A stretch of DNA of 64,000 nucleotides, from NCBI GenBank assembly GCA_009380025.1, contig WHSP01000008.1, positions 1-64,000 of the forward strand, given 5' to 3'. Numbering within the stretch: position 1 is the stretch's first letter; every line of letters starts with the position of its first letter. This DNA is from Gemmatimonas sp. (lineage in GTDB: Bacteria; Gemmatimonadota; Gemmatimonadetes; Longimicrobiales; Longimicrobiaceae). Shown in pieces: positions 33,135 to 42,710 of the stretch. The position numbers and the translations under genes were made by a program. Under the pieces are notes generated by a model. It had not been told where the DNA came from, did not search any database, and saw nothing but the letters and a program-made list of their open reading frames with translations.

Positions 33135-35915
33135 CTAGAAGATCACCTCCAGCCCGAGATTCACCCTGCGCGGATCACCCACGAAAATCTCGGCGGCAGC
33201 GGCGTGGTGGCCGCGATCCGCGGCGCAGGGTGCGAAGTTCTCCTCACAGGCGTACCATCCGTTGAAGCTCGAGTTATCCGTGGCGTCCTGCACGTACATC
33301 TCGTCGAGCAGGTTGTAGACGTTCGCGAACACCCGGACATCGCCACCCCTCCACGCCGGTAACAATTCGTTGATCCGGAACGATCCGTGGAGATCGAAGA
33401 CGGTGTAGCCGGGCGCCTGCCACGACTGCAGCCCACCATCGTCCGGAGAAGTTCGATCGAACGGGTTGAACTCGGCGTAGTGCCGCGCGAAGGTCTTGCC
33501 TACGCCCTGAAAGTACAGACCCTCAATCGGGAAGAAGGAGACGGCGTACGACAGCTGGGCTTGAGGAGCGTCGCCGACCTTGAGGCCTTCGATGTAAAAG
33601 TCGTACTCCTCGACCTCGGTGCTGCCTTCGTCCGGTCGATAGGTTCCATGCGCATCATCGATGTGTTTCCAGTCACCGATAGAACCCGCGAGGTCGAGGC
33701 GGATCATGTCGTTCGGCTGGAACGCGGCGGAGGCCTCGAAGCCCATGTGGCGAGCATCCACTCCGAGCAGGTTGATGAGACCGTCGCCTCCCTGATCGTC
33801 GATGTTGCTTACAAAGACGTTGTTGGTGCGGTCCCGCCAGGTCGTGTGGTAGACGTTCGCGTCTGCCGACCAGCGGCGGTTCGCTGACCGATACTGGACG
33901 CCGGCCTCGAACGACAGGAACGTCTCATTCTTGGGGTCGGGGTTGATCGCCGCACCCGCGTCGTTGATAACCCCGTCGAACAGCGGCACCTTGGAGATCC
34001 ATCCGGCGTTCCCGAACACCGACCATTCCTCGGTGACGTTCGCCATTGCCCCTCCCTTGACCTGATAGCCGGTGAGGGTGCCGCTGGAGAGCTTCAGCGT
34101 TTCGTCGTAGGCCGGGTCAGCGGGGTTGTCGCTGGCGGCACGCCGAAAGAAGTCTTCGAAGTCATAGGAGATCGCCGATACACCGCCCAAGCCGTAGACC
34201 GAGCCCCAGGTCCCCGAGCTCTCGGCCTGTGCGTGAGCGCCGATCCAATCGACCTGATTTTCGTTGTGGTAGTCGATCTTGTCGCCGAACCCGGTCTGGC
34301 GCTCACCCGCGAACTCGTTGCGATCGTCGACCCAGTACTGGCCACCAAGCAGGTCCCGCACGCCCCGATAGTGCTCGATCGTGGCGGTCCGCCAGTCAAT
34401 CCCTACTTCGGTCGTGAGTCCCGCGTCGAAATCCTTACGCAGCTTCGCGATCGCGCCGAACGTGGTCTGGTCGTTCACCGAATTTCGCAGGATGCCAGCC
34501 GATGCCACGTTGTCCTGATTCTGTGCGATAGTGGCGTTCCAATCCGGGAAACGCTGTGTGTACGTATAATCCCACTCCAACGAACCCAGCGTCCCGCTGC
34601 CGCCTCCTGATCCGCCCGAGTAGTACCCGATAGTCGACAGCGTCGTGCCGTTCCCGAGGTACGAGTACCAGTTCAGGTTGACTTGCGGTTTGTGAAAGTA
34701 GTTCTCCCGCTCGTGCAACGCCCCGTCATCCCGCCGGGCAAACGTCCCTGCACCAGGGCCGACGCTCAAGTACTGTTGACCCGTATAAGAGGGATTCACG
34801 ACGCCATAGTTCGGGCTCCATTCCAGGCCAACCGCATTGGAAAATCGGTCCAGGGCCGCCGGATCGTAGCCGTCGAGATCCAACGCGAAGTCCCGGTCCC
34901 AGGTGCCAGCGTTGAGGGCGTAGAGACGCTGGCCGTGTCGCTGTGGTGCTCCAACCGCGTAGAGCTCCAGGCGGTTGTTCCCATCGATCTCGAACGCTGC
35001 CGCAGCGTAGTACGCCCAGGAGTCCGTGTACAGGCCGTCTGCTGTCCCCTCCCCGATCTTCCGCACGACGTTCCCCGTGAAGGCGAAGCGCCCGATTGGG
35101 CCGGTCGAGGCCGACACCGTCGTCTTATAGAACTCGCCTGAGCCAAACTCCTGCTTCACTCCGATCCCCGGCTCCTGCGCCGTCGGGTCAGTGATGATGT
35201 TCAAAGTTCCGCCGACCGAAGGGGTGGCGAGGTTGACCGCGCTGAGCCCGCGCTGAAGCTGCACGCTGCGCGCGGCGTCACCGACGCCGTCCCAGTTGGA
35301 CCAGTAGACCCACCCGTTCTCCATATCGTTCACTGGCACGCCGTTGATCATTACCGCCGTGTTGCGCTGGTCGAACCCACGCACGTTGATCCGGGCGTCG
35401 CCCGACCCACCGCCTTCCACAGTCGAGTAGACGCTCGGCGCCGTGTTCAGCACTAGCGGGAGGTCCCGAGACCCGAGCTGATTCTGGATCTGGACCTTCG
35501 GGATCTCGCTGTACGCGACCGGCGTCTGGCGCTCCACCGCTCGCGACGCTGTGACCTCGAGCCCGGCCAGTGAGACCGCCTCGAGCACCAGCGCGAAATC
35601 AATCGCGAGCGACTCGCCGGCCTCCACACGGACCTGCTCCCGGAACTGCGGCGCATATCCAATGAGGCTGGTCTGTACGTTGTAGGTGCCCGGTTGCAGC
35701 TCGATGGAGTACTGTCCATCTTCCGATGTGACGGCGCCTGTCTGGGCTCCCGAGACGGTGTTCGTGATCACGATCTGGGCGACCGCGGCCGGCGCACCCT
35801 CCGCTGTCGTTACACGTCCGGCAATGGTGCTCGATGCCTGCGCCATGGCGCCGGGCACTGTCGAAAGCGCCAGGATCAGCGCCAACAGTGTGGGCAGAAC
35901 TCGTACGATACCCAT
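33135..35915 (-). CDS. TonB-dependent receptor with carboxypeptidase-regulatory-like N-domain
   Basis: 926 residues from the ATG at 35913-35915, which is followed at once by a Sec signal (LLALILALSTVPGAMAQ). Residues about 28-115 form the regulatory-like domain (IAGRVTTAEGAPAAVAQI). The plug follows (SRDLPLVLNTAPSV, INVRGFDQRNTAVMINGV, VGGTLNIITDP), then a large barrel ending in VNLGLEVIF. It imports a large or scarce substrate across the outer membrane using TonB energy. No SusD-like partner is adjacent, and the substrate cannot be told. A divergent ArsR-type regulator lies 292 bp upstream. Confidence 0.92.
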   Translation of the reverse strand: MGIVRVLPTLLALILALSTVPGAMAQASSTIAGRVTTAEGAPAAVAQIVITNTVSGAQTGAVTSEDGQYSIELQPGTYNVQTSLIGYAPQFREQVRVEAGESLAIDFALVLEAVSLAGLEVTASRAVERQTPVAYSEIPKVQIQNQLGSRDLPLVLNTAPSVYSTVEGGGSGDARINVRGFDQRNTAVMINGVPVNDMENGWVYWSNWDGVGDAARSVQLQRGLSAVNLATPSVGGTLNIITDPTAQEPGIGVKQEFGSGEFYKTTVSASTGPIGRFAFTGNVVRKIGEGTADGLYTDSWAYYAAAAFEIDGNNRLELYAVGAPQRHGQRLYALNAGTWDRDFALDLDGYDPAALDRFSNAVGLEWSPNYGVVNPSYTGQQYLSVGPGAGTFARRDDGALHERENYFHKPQVNLNWYSYLGNGTTLSTIGYYSGGSGGGSGTLGSLEWDYTYTQRFPDWNATIAQNQDNVASAGILRNSVNDQTTFGAIAKLRKDFDAGLTTEVGIDWRTATIEHYRGVRDLLGGQYWVDDRNEFAGERQTGFGDKIDYHNENQVDWIGAHAQAESSGTWGSVYGLGGVSAISYDFEDFFRRAASDNPADPAYDETLKLSSGTLTGYQVKGGAMANVTEEWSVFGNAGWISKVPLFDGVINDAGAAINPDPKNETFLSFEAGVQYRSANRRWSADANVYHTTWRDRTNNVFVSNIDDQGGDGLINLLGVDARHMGFEASAAFQPNDMIRLDLAGSIGDWKHIDDAHGTYRPDEGSTEVEEYDFYIEGLKVGDAPQAQLSYAVSFFPIEGLYFQGVGKTFARHYAEFNPFDRTSPDDGGLQSWQAPGYTVFDLHGSFRINELLPAWRGGDVRVFANVYNLLDEMYVQDATDNSSFNGWYACEENFAPCAADRGHHAAAAEIFVGDPRRVNLGLEVIF

Positions 35916-36172
35916 AATCCAATCGGCTCCTTTGCTTGAGTAGCGAGACCCGGCGGCAACGGCACTCCGGCCATCACCCCTCCAGGCACGAGGATGCGGG
36001 TCGATCGTCCGCCTCCTATTACTATCGGACGCCGGTAACAAGAGTACGAACGAATCGTCACAGTTACTTGGTCGAATGCGCGTGGGCGGGTGACAAACGG
36101 CGATCCGCGTCGCCGTCCCATCTCCTGGCTAGCATCGGTGGTTGTCTGGGACCGTCGTCACTGAGAACGCTC

Positions 36173-36200
36173 TTGCGGGGTTTGCAGATCGGCTTATAGT
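36173..36200 (+). promoter_or_regulatory. Sigma70-like promoter for a leaderless arsR-type gene
   Basis: TTGCGG (36173-36178) and TATAGT (36195-36200) are 16 bp apart. Transcription would begin about 7 nt after the -10 box, essentially at the ATG (36208), and no ribosome-binding site is visible, so the mRNA is probably leaderless. Confidence 0.5.
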
Positions 36201-36207
36201 ACACCCT

Positions 36208-36570
36208 ATGGTTAACTATCTGGCGGGACTCGATGCGGTCTTCCTCGCCCTCGCCGATCCCACACGGCGAGGGATGATCGAGCGATTGTCGCGCGGCCCA
36301 GCGACTGTCGGAGAGCTCGGCCGGCCGTTCGCGATGACGAAACCTGCGATCACAAAGCACGTGAGGACGCTTGAGCAGGTGGGGCTGGTGCGTCGTGAAC
36401 GGATTGGCCGGATCCATCGCTGCACTCTTGCGCCTGAGGCGATGCGCGACGCGGAAGAATGGATCGAGCGGCATCGGAGGTTCTGGAAATCCAGCCTGGA
36501 TCGGCTCACACGCCATGTGGAGAGTGGCGACAAGCTTACCCTGGCATTGACGGAGGAGAGAGATGAGTGA
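36208..36570 (+). CDS. ArsR-family transcriptional regulator
   Basis: 120 residues from the ATG at 36208. Winged-helix pattern: AVFLALADPTRRGMIERLS, then MTKPAITKHVRTLEQVGLV as recognition helix, then IGRIHRCTL as the wing. No metal-binding CxC is present, as in the ArsR subfamily paired with SRPBCC/AHSA1 proteins. The end overlaps the SRPBCC gene by 8 bp. It likely represses its own operon until a ligand appears. Confidence 0.9.
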   Translation: MVNYLAGLDAVFLALADPTRRGMIERLSRGPATVGELGRPFAMTKPAITKHVRTLEQVGLVRRERIGRIHRCTLAPEAMRDAEEWIERHRRFWKSSLDRLTRHVESGDKLTLALTEERDE

Positions 36571-37012
36571 GGCGATGAATGTCCTCGAGTTGGAGCTGGA
36601 GCGGAGCCTCCGGGCACCGAGGCAGCGCGTTTGGCAAGCGTTGACGCAGGGGGAAGAGATCGGACGATGGTATGGTCCGAGCGATGATTTCCGCGTCGAC
36701 GTCGTGGAATGGGATTGTCGGCCGGGTGGCAGCTACCGTGTAGCGATGCATGCTCCGGACGGCAACACCCATACGTGCTTCGGAACCTTCCGGGAGGTAG
36801 AGGCGCCGCGACGACTGTCGTACACGTGGAGCTGGGAGGGGCAGCCCCCGATGGATACCCTGGTGACATTCGAACTGGCCGAAGATGGAGAAATGACGAA
36901 GCTTCGCTTCAGTCACACCGGCTTCCCATCTGTCGAGTCACGAGAGCACCACAAGACCGGCTGGACGGGCAATCTCGATCGGCTTGCCAGGTTGGTTACT
37001 GAGGGCGAATGA
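36563..37012 (+). CDS. SRPBCC (AHSA1/START-like) domain protein
   Basis: 149 residues. The AHSA1-type hydrophobic cavity fold is seen in LELERSLRAPRQRVWQAL, IGRWYGPSDDF, CRPGGSYRVAMHAPDG and the C-terminal helix TGWTGNLDRLARLV. These bind small hydrophobic ligands. It is encoded in overlap with the ArsR-type gene, a frequent pair thought to sense a ligand. It converges on the ECF sigma gene, with only 6 bp between stops. Confidence 0.9.
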   Translation: MSEAMNVLELELERSLRAPRQRVWQALTQGEEIGRWYGPSDDFRVDVVEWDCRPGGSYRVAMHAPDGNTHTCFGTFREVEAPRRLSYTWSWEGQPPMDTLVTFELAEDGEMTKLRFSHTGFPSVESREHHKTGWTGNLDRLARLVTEGE

Positions 37013-37018
37013 CTGACG

Positions 37019-38284
37019 CTAACCAGCGATCCGGGCGCGGATCCTCGCTGCCTTGGCATTGAGATAGTCGCGCTCGGGACCGCTCGCTGTCCGTCCGGCT
37101 GCGGTGAGGAAGTAGCGGACCGCGCCTTCGTCGTCGCCGGCCTTCTCCAGCAGGTGTGCCCGGACCGCGTCGAGGCGGTAGTGTCCGCGGATCCGCCGAT
37201 CGGCTGCGAGGACATCGAGCTCTTCCAGACCGAATGCGGGTCCGTCGACCATCGCCCCCGCGATCGCGTGGTTCAGGTCGACCATCGGGTTGTTGGAGAT
37301 ATGGCGCAGGACGCCGTAGAGGGCTCGGATCTGGGGCCAGTCGGTCTCGTCGGCATGCTGAGCTTCGTCGTGGAGGGCGGCGATCGCGGCCTGGAGCTGA
37401 TAGGGACCGACCAGGCCGCTTGGGAGTGCTTTGGAGACGAGGGCGACGCCTTCGGCGATCATGTCGCGATCCCATCGACCGCGATCCTGCTCGTCCAGTG
37501 GGATCAATCGGCCGTGGCGGTCGGTTCGGGCCTCGCGCCGGGCATCGGTCAACAACATGAGGGCGAGTAGTCCGGTGACCTCGGCGTCATCCGGAAGCTG
37601 TTGGTGAACGGCACGGGTCAGGCGAATCGCCTCGTTCGAGAGGTCGACGCGGTGTAGCGCGTCACCGGCGCTGCTGGTGTAGCCTTCGTTGAAGACGAGA
37701 TAGAGAACGTGCAGCACTGCAGCGAGGCGCTCAATCCGTTCGCCAACGCTTGGCATTTCGAAGGATAAGCCGGAAGCCTTGATGGTTTGTTTCGCGCGGC
37801 TGATCCGCTGCCCCATCGTGGTCTCGGGAACCAGGAACGCCCGTGCGATCTCGGCAGTGGTCAAGCCGCCGACGGCGCGGAGGGTAAGAGCGATCGCCGA
37901 GGGCTGTGTGAGGGCGGGATGACAGCACATGAAGAGAAGCAGGAGTGTGTCGTCTTCGGCTGCTCCGATCTCGGCATCCGGCGGTGGTGCGAACGCCTCG
38001 TCCGGGGGAAGCAAGCTCGCGACGGCCCCTTCGCGGCGTCGACGTGCAATCTCGCCGCGGAGGTCGTCCGTCAGTCGGCGCCAGGCGACGCGGTAGAGCC
38101 AACCTTGCGGGTTGGTGGGGACTCCCTCGTCCGGCCACCGCGTCGCCGCAGCGATCAATGCTTCCTGAACGGCGTCTTCAGCGGCCGCGAAATCCTTGTG
38201 GCGACGCGCCAAAGGACCGAGCACCTGCGGCGCGAGCTCACGCAACAGGTGCTCGATTTCCGTCTGCCTCTCCTCGGACGTCAC
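37019..38284 (-). CDS. ECF sigma factor with long C-terminal extension (ECF42/DUF6596 type)
   Basis: 421 residues. Sigma region 2 is in residues about 10-80 (KDFAAAEDAVQEAL, NPQGWLYRVAWRRL), and region 4 contains LTTAEIARAFLVPETTMGQRISRAKQ. The remaining ~240 residues form the helical extension typical of ECF42 (VLYLVFNEGYTSSAG, TGLLALMLLTDARR, GPYQLQAAIAALH). These sigma factors usually have no anti-sigma; the extension and a partner DGPF/YciI protein are thought to control them. The YciI gene overlaps it by 4 nt upstream. Confidence 0.93.
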   Translation of the reverse strand: MTSEERQTEIEHLLRELAPQVLGPLARRHKDFAAAEDAVQEALIAAATRWPDEGVPTNPQGWLYRVAWRRLTDDLRGEIARRRREGAVASLLPPDEAFAPPPDAEIGAAEDDTLLLLFMCCHPALTQPSAIALTLRAVGGLTTAEIARAFLVPETTMGQRISRAKQTIKASGLSFEMPSVGERIERLAAVLHVLYLVFNEGYTSSAGDALHRVDLSNEAIRLTRAVHQQLPDDAEVTGLLALMLLTDARREARTDRHGRLIPLDEQDRGRWDRDMIAEGVALVSKALPSGLVGPYQLQAAIAALHDEAQHADETDWPQIRALYGVLRHISNNPMVDLNHAIAGAMVDGPAFGLEELDVLAADRRIRGHYRLDAVRAHLLEKAGDDEGAVRYFLTAAGRTASGPERDYLNAKAARIRARIAG

Positions 38285-38679
38285 GCGTCCGGCGCGGGTG
38301 CAGACATGACCTGGCGCACCTCGATCGGGATGATCAGCGGGTCACCTCCGGGGCCAGGTGCTGCCGAGGCCTTCGCTGCAATCTCATACGCTCGCTCCGG
38401 GCTCTCCACATCCACGATCCAGTATCCGGCGAGAAACTCTTTCGCCTCAGGGAACGGCCCGTCCGTCACCGCCGGGGCGCCGTCCTTCCTCGCCCGAACG
38501 ATCCGGGCCTCGCCGGGCCCCGCGAGCCCTTCCCCTCCCGCCAGCTCACCCGACTCAGTCAAATGCTCATTTAGGTCGTACATGAACTGCATGTGAGCCT
38601 CGAGATCCTCCGGCGCCCAGTTCGTCACCTGCCAGTCTCCGGCGCCCTTGGGTGCGTGCATCATCAGCATGTACTTCAT
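38281..38679 (-). CDS. YciI/DGPF-domain protein
   Basis: 132 residues. Begins MKYMLMMHAP and carries the signature TDGPFPEAKEFLAGYWI (DGPF motif) of the YCII-related ferredoxin-like fold. Its stop overlaps the sigma factor start (ATGA), giving the conserved YciI-ECF42 operon. The enzymatic role is unknown. The convergent SRPBCC/ArsR pair belongs to the same kind of gene neighbourhood. Confidence 0.93.
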   Translation of the reverse strand: MKYMLMMHAPKGAGDWQVTNWAPEDLEAHMQFMYDLNEHLTESGELAGGEGLAGPGEARIVRARKDGAPAVTDGPFPEAKEFLAGYWIVDVESPERAYEIAAKASAAPGPGGDPLIIPIEVRQVMSAPAPDA

Positions 38680-38782
38680 CGTCTCATCCTCCAGTCTGGG
38701 GTTCGGTCCGCCTGCGCTTTCATAGGGTAGTCGGAGCCGGCCCCGGATTCTCTACATCGATCGACGATCGGGCAAGCAGGGG

Positions 38783-38850
38783 TCTCACGCGGAGGCACGC
38801 GGAGAACAGCTTCGCCCATCATTCTCCGCGTACTCCGCGCTCCGCGTGAG
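38783..38850. repeat. Dispersed palindrome family A, copy at 38.8 kb
   Basis: TCTCACGCGGAGGCACGCGGAG on the left pairs imperfectly with CTCCGCGCTCCGCGTGAG on the right. It sits upstream of the YciI gene and downstream of the broken permease. Confidence 0.7.
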
Positions 38851-38933
38851 CCATCGGATGTTGGCTACAGCACAACAGTCCAGAACCAGACTGCAACCGG
38901 GGTTGGGGTTCCGAGGAGTCTCGCGGAGCAGGG

Positions 38934-40890
38934 TCACCCTGGCGTGAGGGCGGTGATCGGATCGACCCGGGTCGCGTGCCAGGCGGGGACTAGGCACGCG
39001 GCGATAGCGGAAGCGCCGAGCACGAGTGCGACAGAAGTTAGGACGAGGGGATCGAGCGGCTCAATGCCGAAGAGAAGCGATCCGACGACGCCAGTCAGCG
39101 CGGCGCTCGCTAGCACGCCGAGCAGCAGACCAACAACGGCTATACGTATGCCGTGCCCGAGGACGAGGCCGAAGATGCCGCCGGGCGCACTGCCAAGGGC
39201 GATCCGGATTCCCATCTCGCGCATCCGTCGGGTAACGGTATAGGCGAGGGCGCCATAGATCCCGATGATCGCCAGGAACAGCGCGACACCCGCGAAGACG
39301 AGGAGGAGCGTCATCGGCGTGCGGCGATCGGCCAACGACTCGGCGATCCGCTCGTCCATCGTCCGTACGTCGAAGAGCGGCAGCTCGGGATCGATGCGCG
39401 ACACGACCTCCCGGATGCCAGGGATCAGCAAGGAGGGATCCGCTCCCTCCCTCGCCCGAGCGACGAGGGCGTTGGACGTCCTCGGCCTCTGGAGCGCCGA
39501 GAAGTAGTAGGCACCGGCGTGTTCCTCGTTCGGAGCGGTCAGATCGTTCTGCTTGATCGTCTCGACGACGCCGATCACCGTATAGTAGTTCTCCTCCGTT
39601 ATCGACTCATCGCCGGGAACCGCGTCGACGAGCATCCGGCGGCCGAGGGGGCTCTCGTTGGGCCAGTAGCGCCTCGCGAGCCAACGATCGAGAACGACCG
39701 CCCGCGTCTGATCCGGGCCGTCCGACCAATCGAAGTCCCGTCCCTCCAGTAGTTCGATCCCCATCGTCTGGAAGTACGCTGGCCCCACCACGGTCTGAAG
39801 GGGGGACAGGAACGATTCGCCGGGTGGCGGCGTGTACCCCTCCGGCATGATGACGCTGCTGGACTCGTTGCCGCTGAAGGGGACATTGCTCGTGACGGTG
39901 GCCGCCGCGAGCGCGGGCACACTCTGCGCGTCCCGCAGCAGCTCACCGACGAAGGTCCGTCTCGCGTCCGCGTCGGAATAACGAACGGTCGGGAGAGAGA
40001 AATAGGCGGTGGCGAGCCCTCGCGAATCGAATCCCGGCGGAACGGCCAGTGCCGCGCGGAAGCTCATCAGCATCAGGCCAGCGGCGACCAGTAGCACAAA
40101 GGCGAGCGCGACCTGTCCGGTGACGAGGGTGTTGCGCAGCGCCACGGCACCGCGGCTCGCTGTCGCGCTTCGCCCTTCCGCCCTGAACACGCTGCTCAGA
40201 TCACGGCGGAGGACGTCGACGGCGGGTATAGCCGCAAAGAGGAGCCCCGTGACGACCGCGATTAGAATGGTGAACCCAACGATGGTGGTGTTGACGCCAA
40301 TCTCGGTCCCGCGGGGAAGGCGATCCAACCCTAGGCCGGTGAGCAGGCGCAGAACCAGTAGCCCAGCTAGGATCCCGAGGCCGCCTCCGATGAGGCTCAT
40401 GACGAGCGATTCGGTCACGATTTGGCGTGCGACGCGACCACGGGGTGCGCCGAGGGCCATTCGAGTCGCGATCTCGCCGAGTCGGTTCTGAGAACGCGCC
40501 AGCATGAGGTTGGCGATATTCACACACCCGATCAGGAGCACGAAGACGACGCCCGCCCACAACATGTAGAGGGTCGGGCGGACATCAGACACCAGGTCGT
40601 CCGTCGTCGCGACGACGGCCGTGGCGAAGCGGGTGTCCTCGAGGAGCTGGCGCGCGTTCGGGATCGTCGATTCGTCGATGAGCGCCTGGTTCAGCGCATC
40701 ATTCTGCGCCCGGGCCTGCTCGATCGTCGCGCCGTCGCGAAGCCTGGCCAGCATCTCGTAACTGTTGCTGTGCCAGGCATCGGCTGATCGAGCCTCCTGA
40801 TCGAACTCGAGGGGAAGAAAGAACCGCGCTTCCTCGTCGCCCACGACCCGGAACTTTGGAGGAGTAACACCGATAATCGAATACGCCCAC
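38934..40890 (-). pseudogene. ADOP/MacB-type ABC permease, C-terminal part (separated from its N-terminus)
   Basis: About 650 residues starting at YSIIGVTPPKF. This is the second half of the MacB periplasmic core followed by two FtsX permease domains: helices near LYMLWAGVVFVLLIGCVNIANLMLARS with the conserved RLGEIATRMALGAPRGRV, then the second set RMREMGIRIALGSAPGGI, ending HATRVDPITALTPG. The first membrane helix and first half of the periplasmic domain are missing from this strand but lie head-to-head at 41079-41613 on the other strand. Reading through to a start at 41003 adds only unrelated sequence. Probably non-functional in this arrangement. Confidence 0.8.
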
Positions 40891-41078
40891 GTGCGCCTCC
40901 CTCTCGCCCGACCATCGCACGCCTCTGCTCGTGATTTCCAGCCACCACTTAAGCACCTCGTCAACCGTGACATCGATGCCGGCCGGGACGACGACGGTCG
41001 CATCGGCCGAAACCCGGCGGCTTCGCGGCTCGTAGGTCAAACAACCAGCTTCCGACGTCTGCTTGCTCAATCTTATCG

Positions 41079-41613
41079 ATGCCTGCCATGAGCGAGACCC
41101 TCCGCGACATCCGGCTCGCCCTTAAGTCGCTCCGCCGTGAGCGCGCCTTCAGCGCTACTGTTCTGCTCACGCTGGCGGTCGTGATCGGCGCGAACGTGGC
41201 GATCTTCAGCGTCATCCAGGCCGTGCTCCTGGAACCCTTGCCTTACGAGGATGCCGATGAGCTCGTCACGGTCTACAACCAGTATCCCGGCGCTGGCGTG
41301 CCGCGAGCGTCGAACGGTTCTTTCGACTATTTCATGCGCCGTGAGCGGATCGACGCGTTCGAAGAGGTCGCGCTCGTAGAGGGCTACGGAAACACAGTCG
41401 GTGAACCAGGTTCCACCGAGCGGGTGAGTACTTTGCGGGCGACGCCGTCCCTCTTCCCGCTGCTGGGTGTGCAGGCTGCCCTCGGCAGGACCTTCATCGA
41501 AGACGAGATGAATCCGGGCAATCATCTCAAAGTAGTGTTGAGCGATGGGTACTGGCGGGAGCAATTCGCGGCTGATCCGGGCGTCGTGGGTACGGACCTA
41601 CGAATTGATGGGC
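41079..41613 (+). pseudogene. ADOP/MacB-type ABC permease, N-terminal part (inverted)
   Basis: About 178 residues: MPAMSETLRDIRLALKSL, first membrane helix (TVLLTLAVVIGANVAIFSVI), then MacB-core sequence (EPLPYEDADELVTVYNQYP, VVLSDGYWREQFAADPGVVG, TDLRIDG). Resemblance stops exactly where the minus-strand part at 40890 resumes. The frame continues with unrelated residues to 41756 and runs into the esterase 3' end. It is best explained as the 5' portion of one permease gene in an inverted segment. Confidence 0.75.
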
Positions 41614-41698
41614 CGTCATTAGGCGACTGTGATGTAAGGCGTACGGGTGACCCTCCGGCGGCAGACGCCCGCAGCGTACCTCGTCCCCTGCTTCACGG

Positions 41699-42584
41699 CT
41701 ACTTCGGCGTCCCAAAAAGAAACGTAAGCGCGCGTGACAGTCGGCCGGCCCAATAGCGTTCCGAGTGGAGTCCACACGGTTCAACTACTACGTCGATCTC
41801 CGGCGGCCGGCGAGTTGATTCCATGATTGCCTCGAGACGTCGGACGTCTGCGACTGCATCTCCAACGGCGTTATCGTCACGGCATTCTGTCCGTCCCTCA
41901 TGTGTACCGATTCCCATGTAAATCCGGTTAGGCCATTCCGTGACGGATTCCGCGAGACTGAGAACCGCGGCGTCACTGACGCAAAGCGAAGGTCTCCACC
42001 AGCAAGCCTGTGAGTTCGTGTGGTCGTTGCGCAGCCGTGTAGACAGCAATCAATCCGCCGTACGATGCGCCGCCGAGATACCGATGTTCTCGATCGGCGA
42101 GCACTCGATAGCGCTGTTCAATGACGGGAATGACCTCTTCGAATAGGAACCGTGGGTAATCCTGGCCGCGCGGGGAAGGCTCCGGCGGTGAAAGATGCAC
42201 GTCTTCCCAAGGAAGGTATTCCTTGGGCCGATTTCTCTTCCCCGCGTTATCGATTCCGACGACTATGACTGGAGCGATCATGCTATCCTGGATCAACCGC
42301 GCTGCTGATTCATCGACAAGCCACTGGTCGCCACTGAATTGAGAAGTTGAGCGGTCAAAGAGGCTTTGGCCGTCGTTCAGATAGAGGGCAGGATAAGCTT
42401 TCGCTCCGCCATCATAGCCGGGGGGTAGCCACACTCTGAGAGTGCGAGAGTTTCCAAAGACTTCACTTCGGAGCTCCAGTAGCTCTAGCCGCCCGGCCGC
42501 ATCGCCGCTGGATGGGTGCGACGGCACGGAGGCACACCCTCCGACAGCGAACTGCAGGCAGCACACGAGCGCGAAGATTCGCAT
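41699..42584 (-). pseudogene. Lipoprotein esterase (alpha/beta hydrolase, esterase D/Fes-like) with a frameshift
   Basis: The start at 42582-42584 gives a lipoprotein signal (MRIFALVCCLQFAVGGC). The body has LRVWLPPGYDGG, YPALYLNDGQSLFD, PVIVVGIDNAG and the nucleophile elbow GGASYGGLIA. The frame ends early at LLVETFALRQ-stop. In the next frame the family's C-terminus continues (SLCVSDAAVLSLA, WPNRIYMGIGTHEG, catalytic His in EPCGLHSERYWAGRL, ending FLFGTPK at 41699). One frameshift near 42005 therefore separates the catalytic Ser from the His. It is a pseudogene or a sequencing error. Confidence 0.75.
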
Positions 42585-42710
42585 CAGCTGTCCTCTGTTC
42601 TCCCGTGATTGCACGGGCTTGTCGGCTATTAGATGCTCCCGAGCGTATTTCGGGTTGGTCGGCGCCGGTGGAGCAGGACGCAACCGGGTGGTTTCTAAGG
42701 ACGCCACCCC

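Noticed and set aside
40699-41070. Minus-strand frame covering the permease junction
   Set aside because: Overlaps the well-supported permease part in another frame; explained by the inversion.
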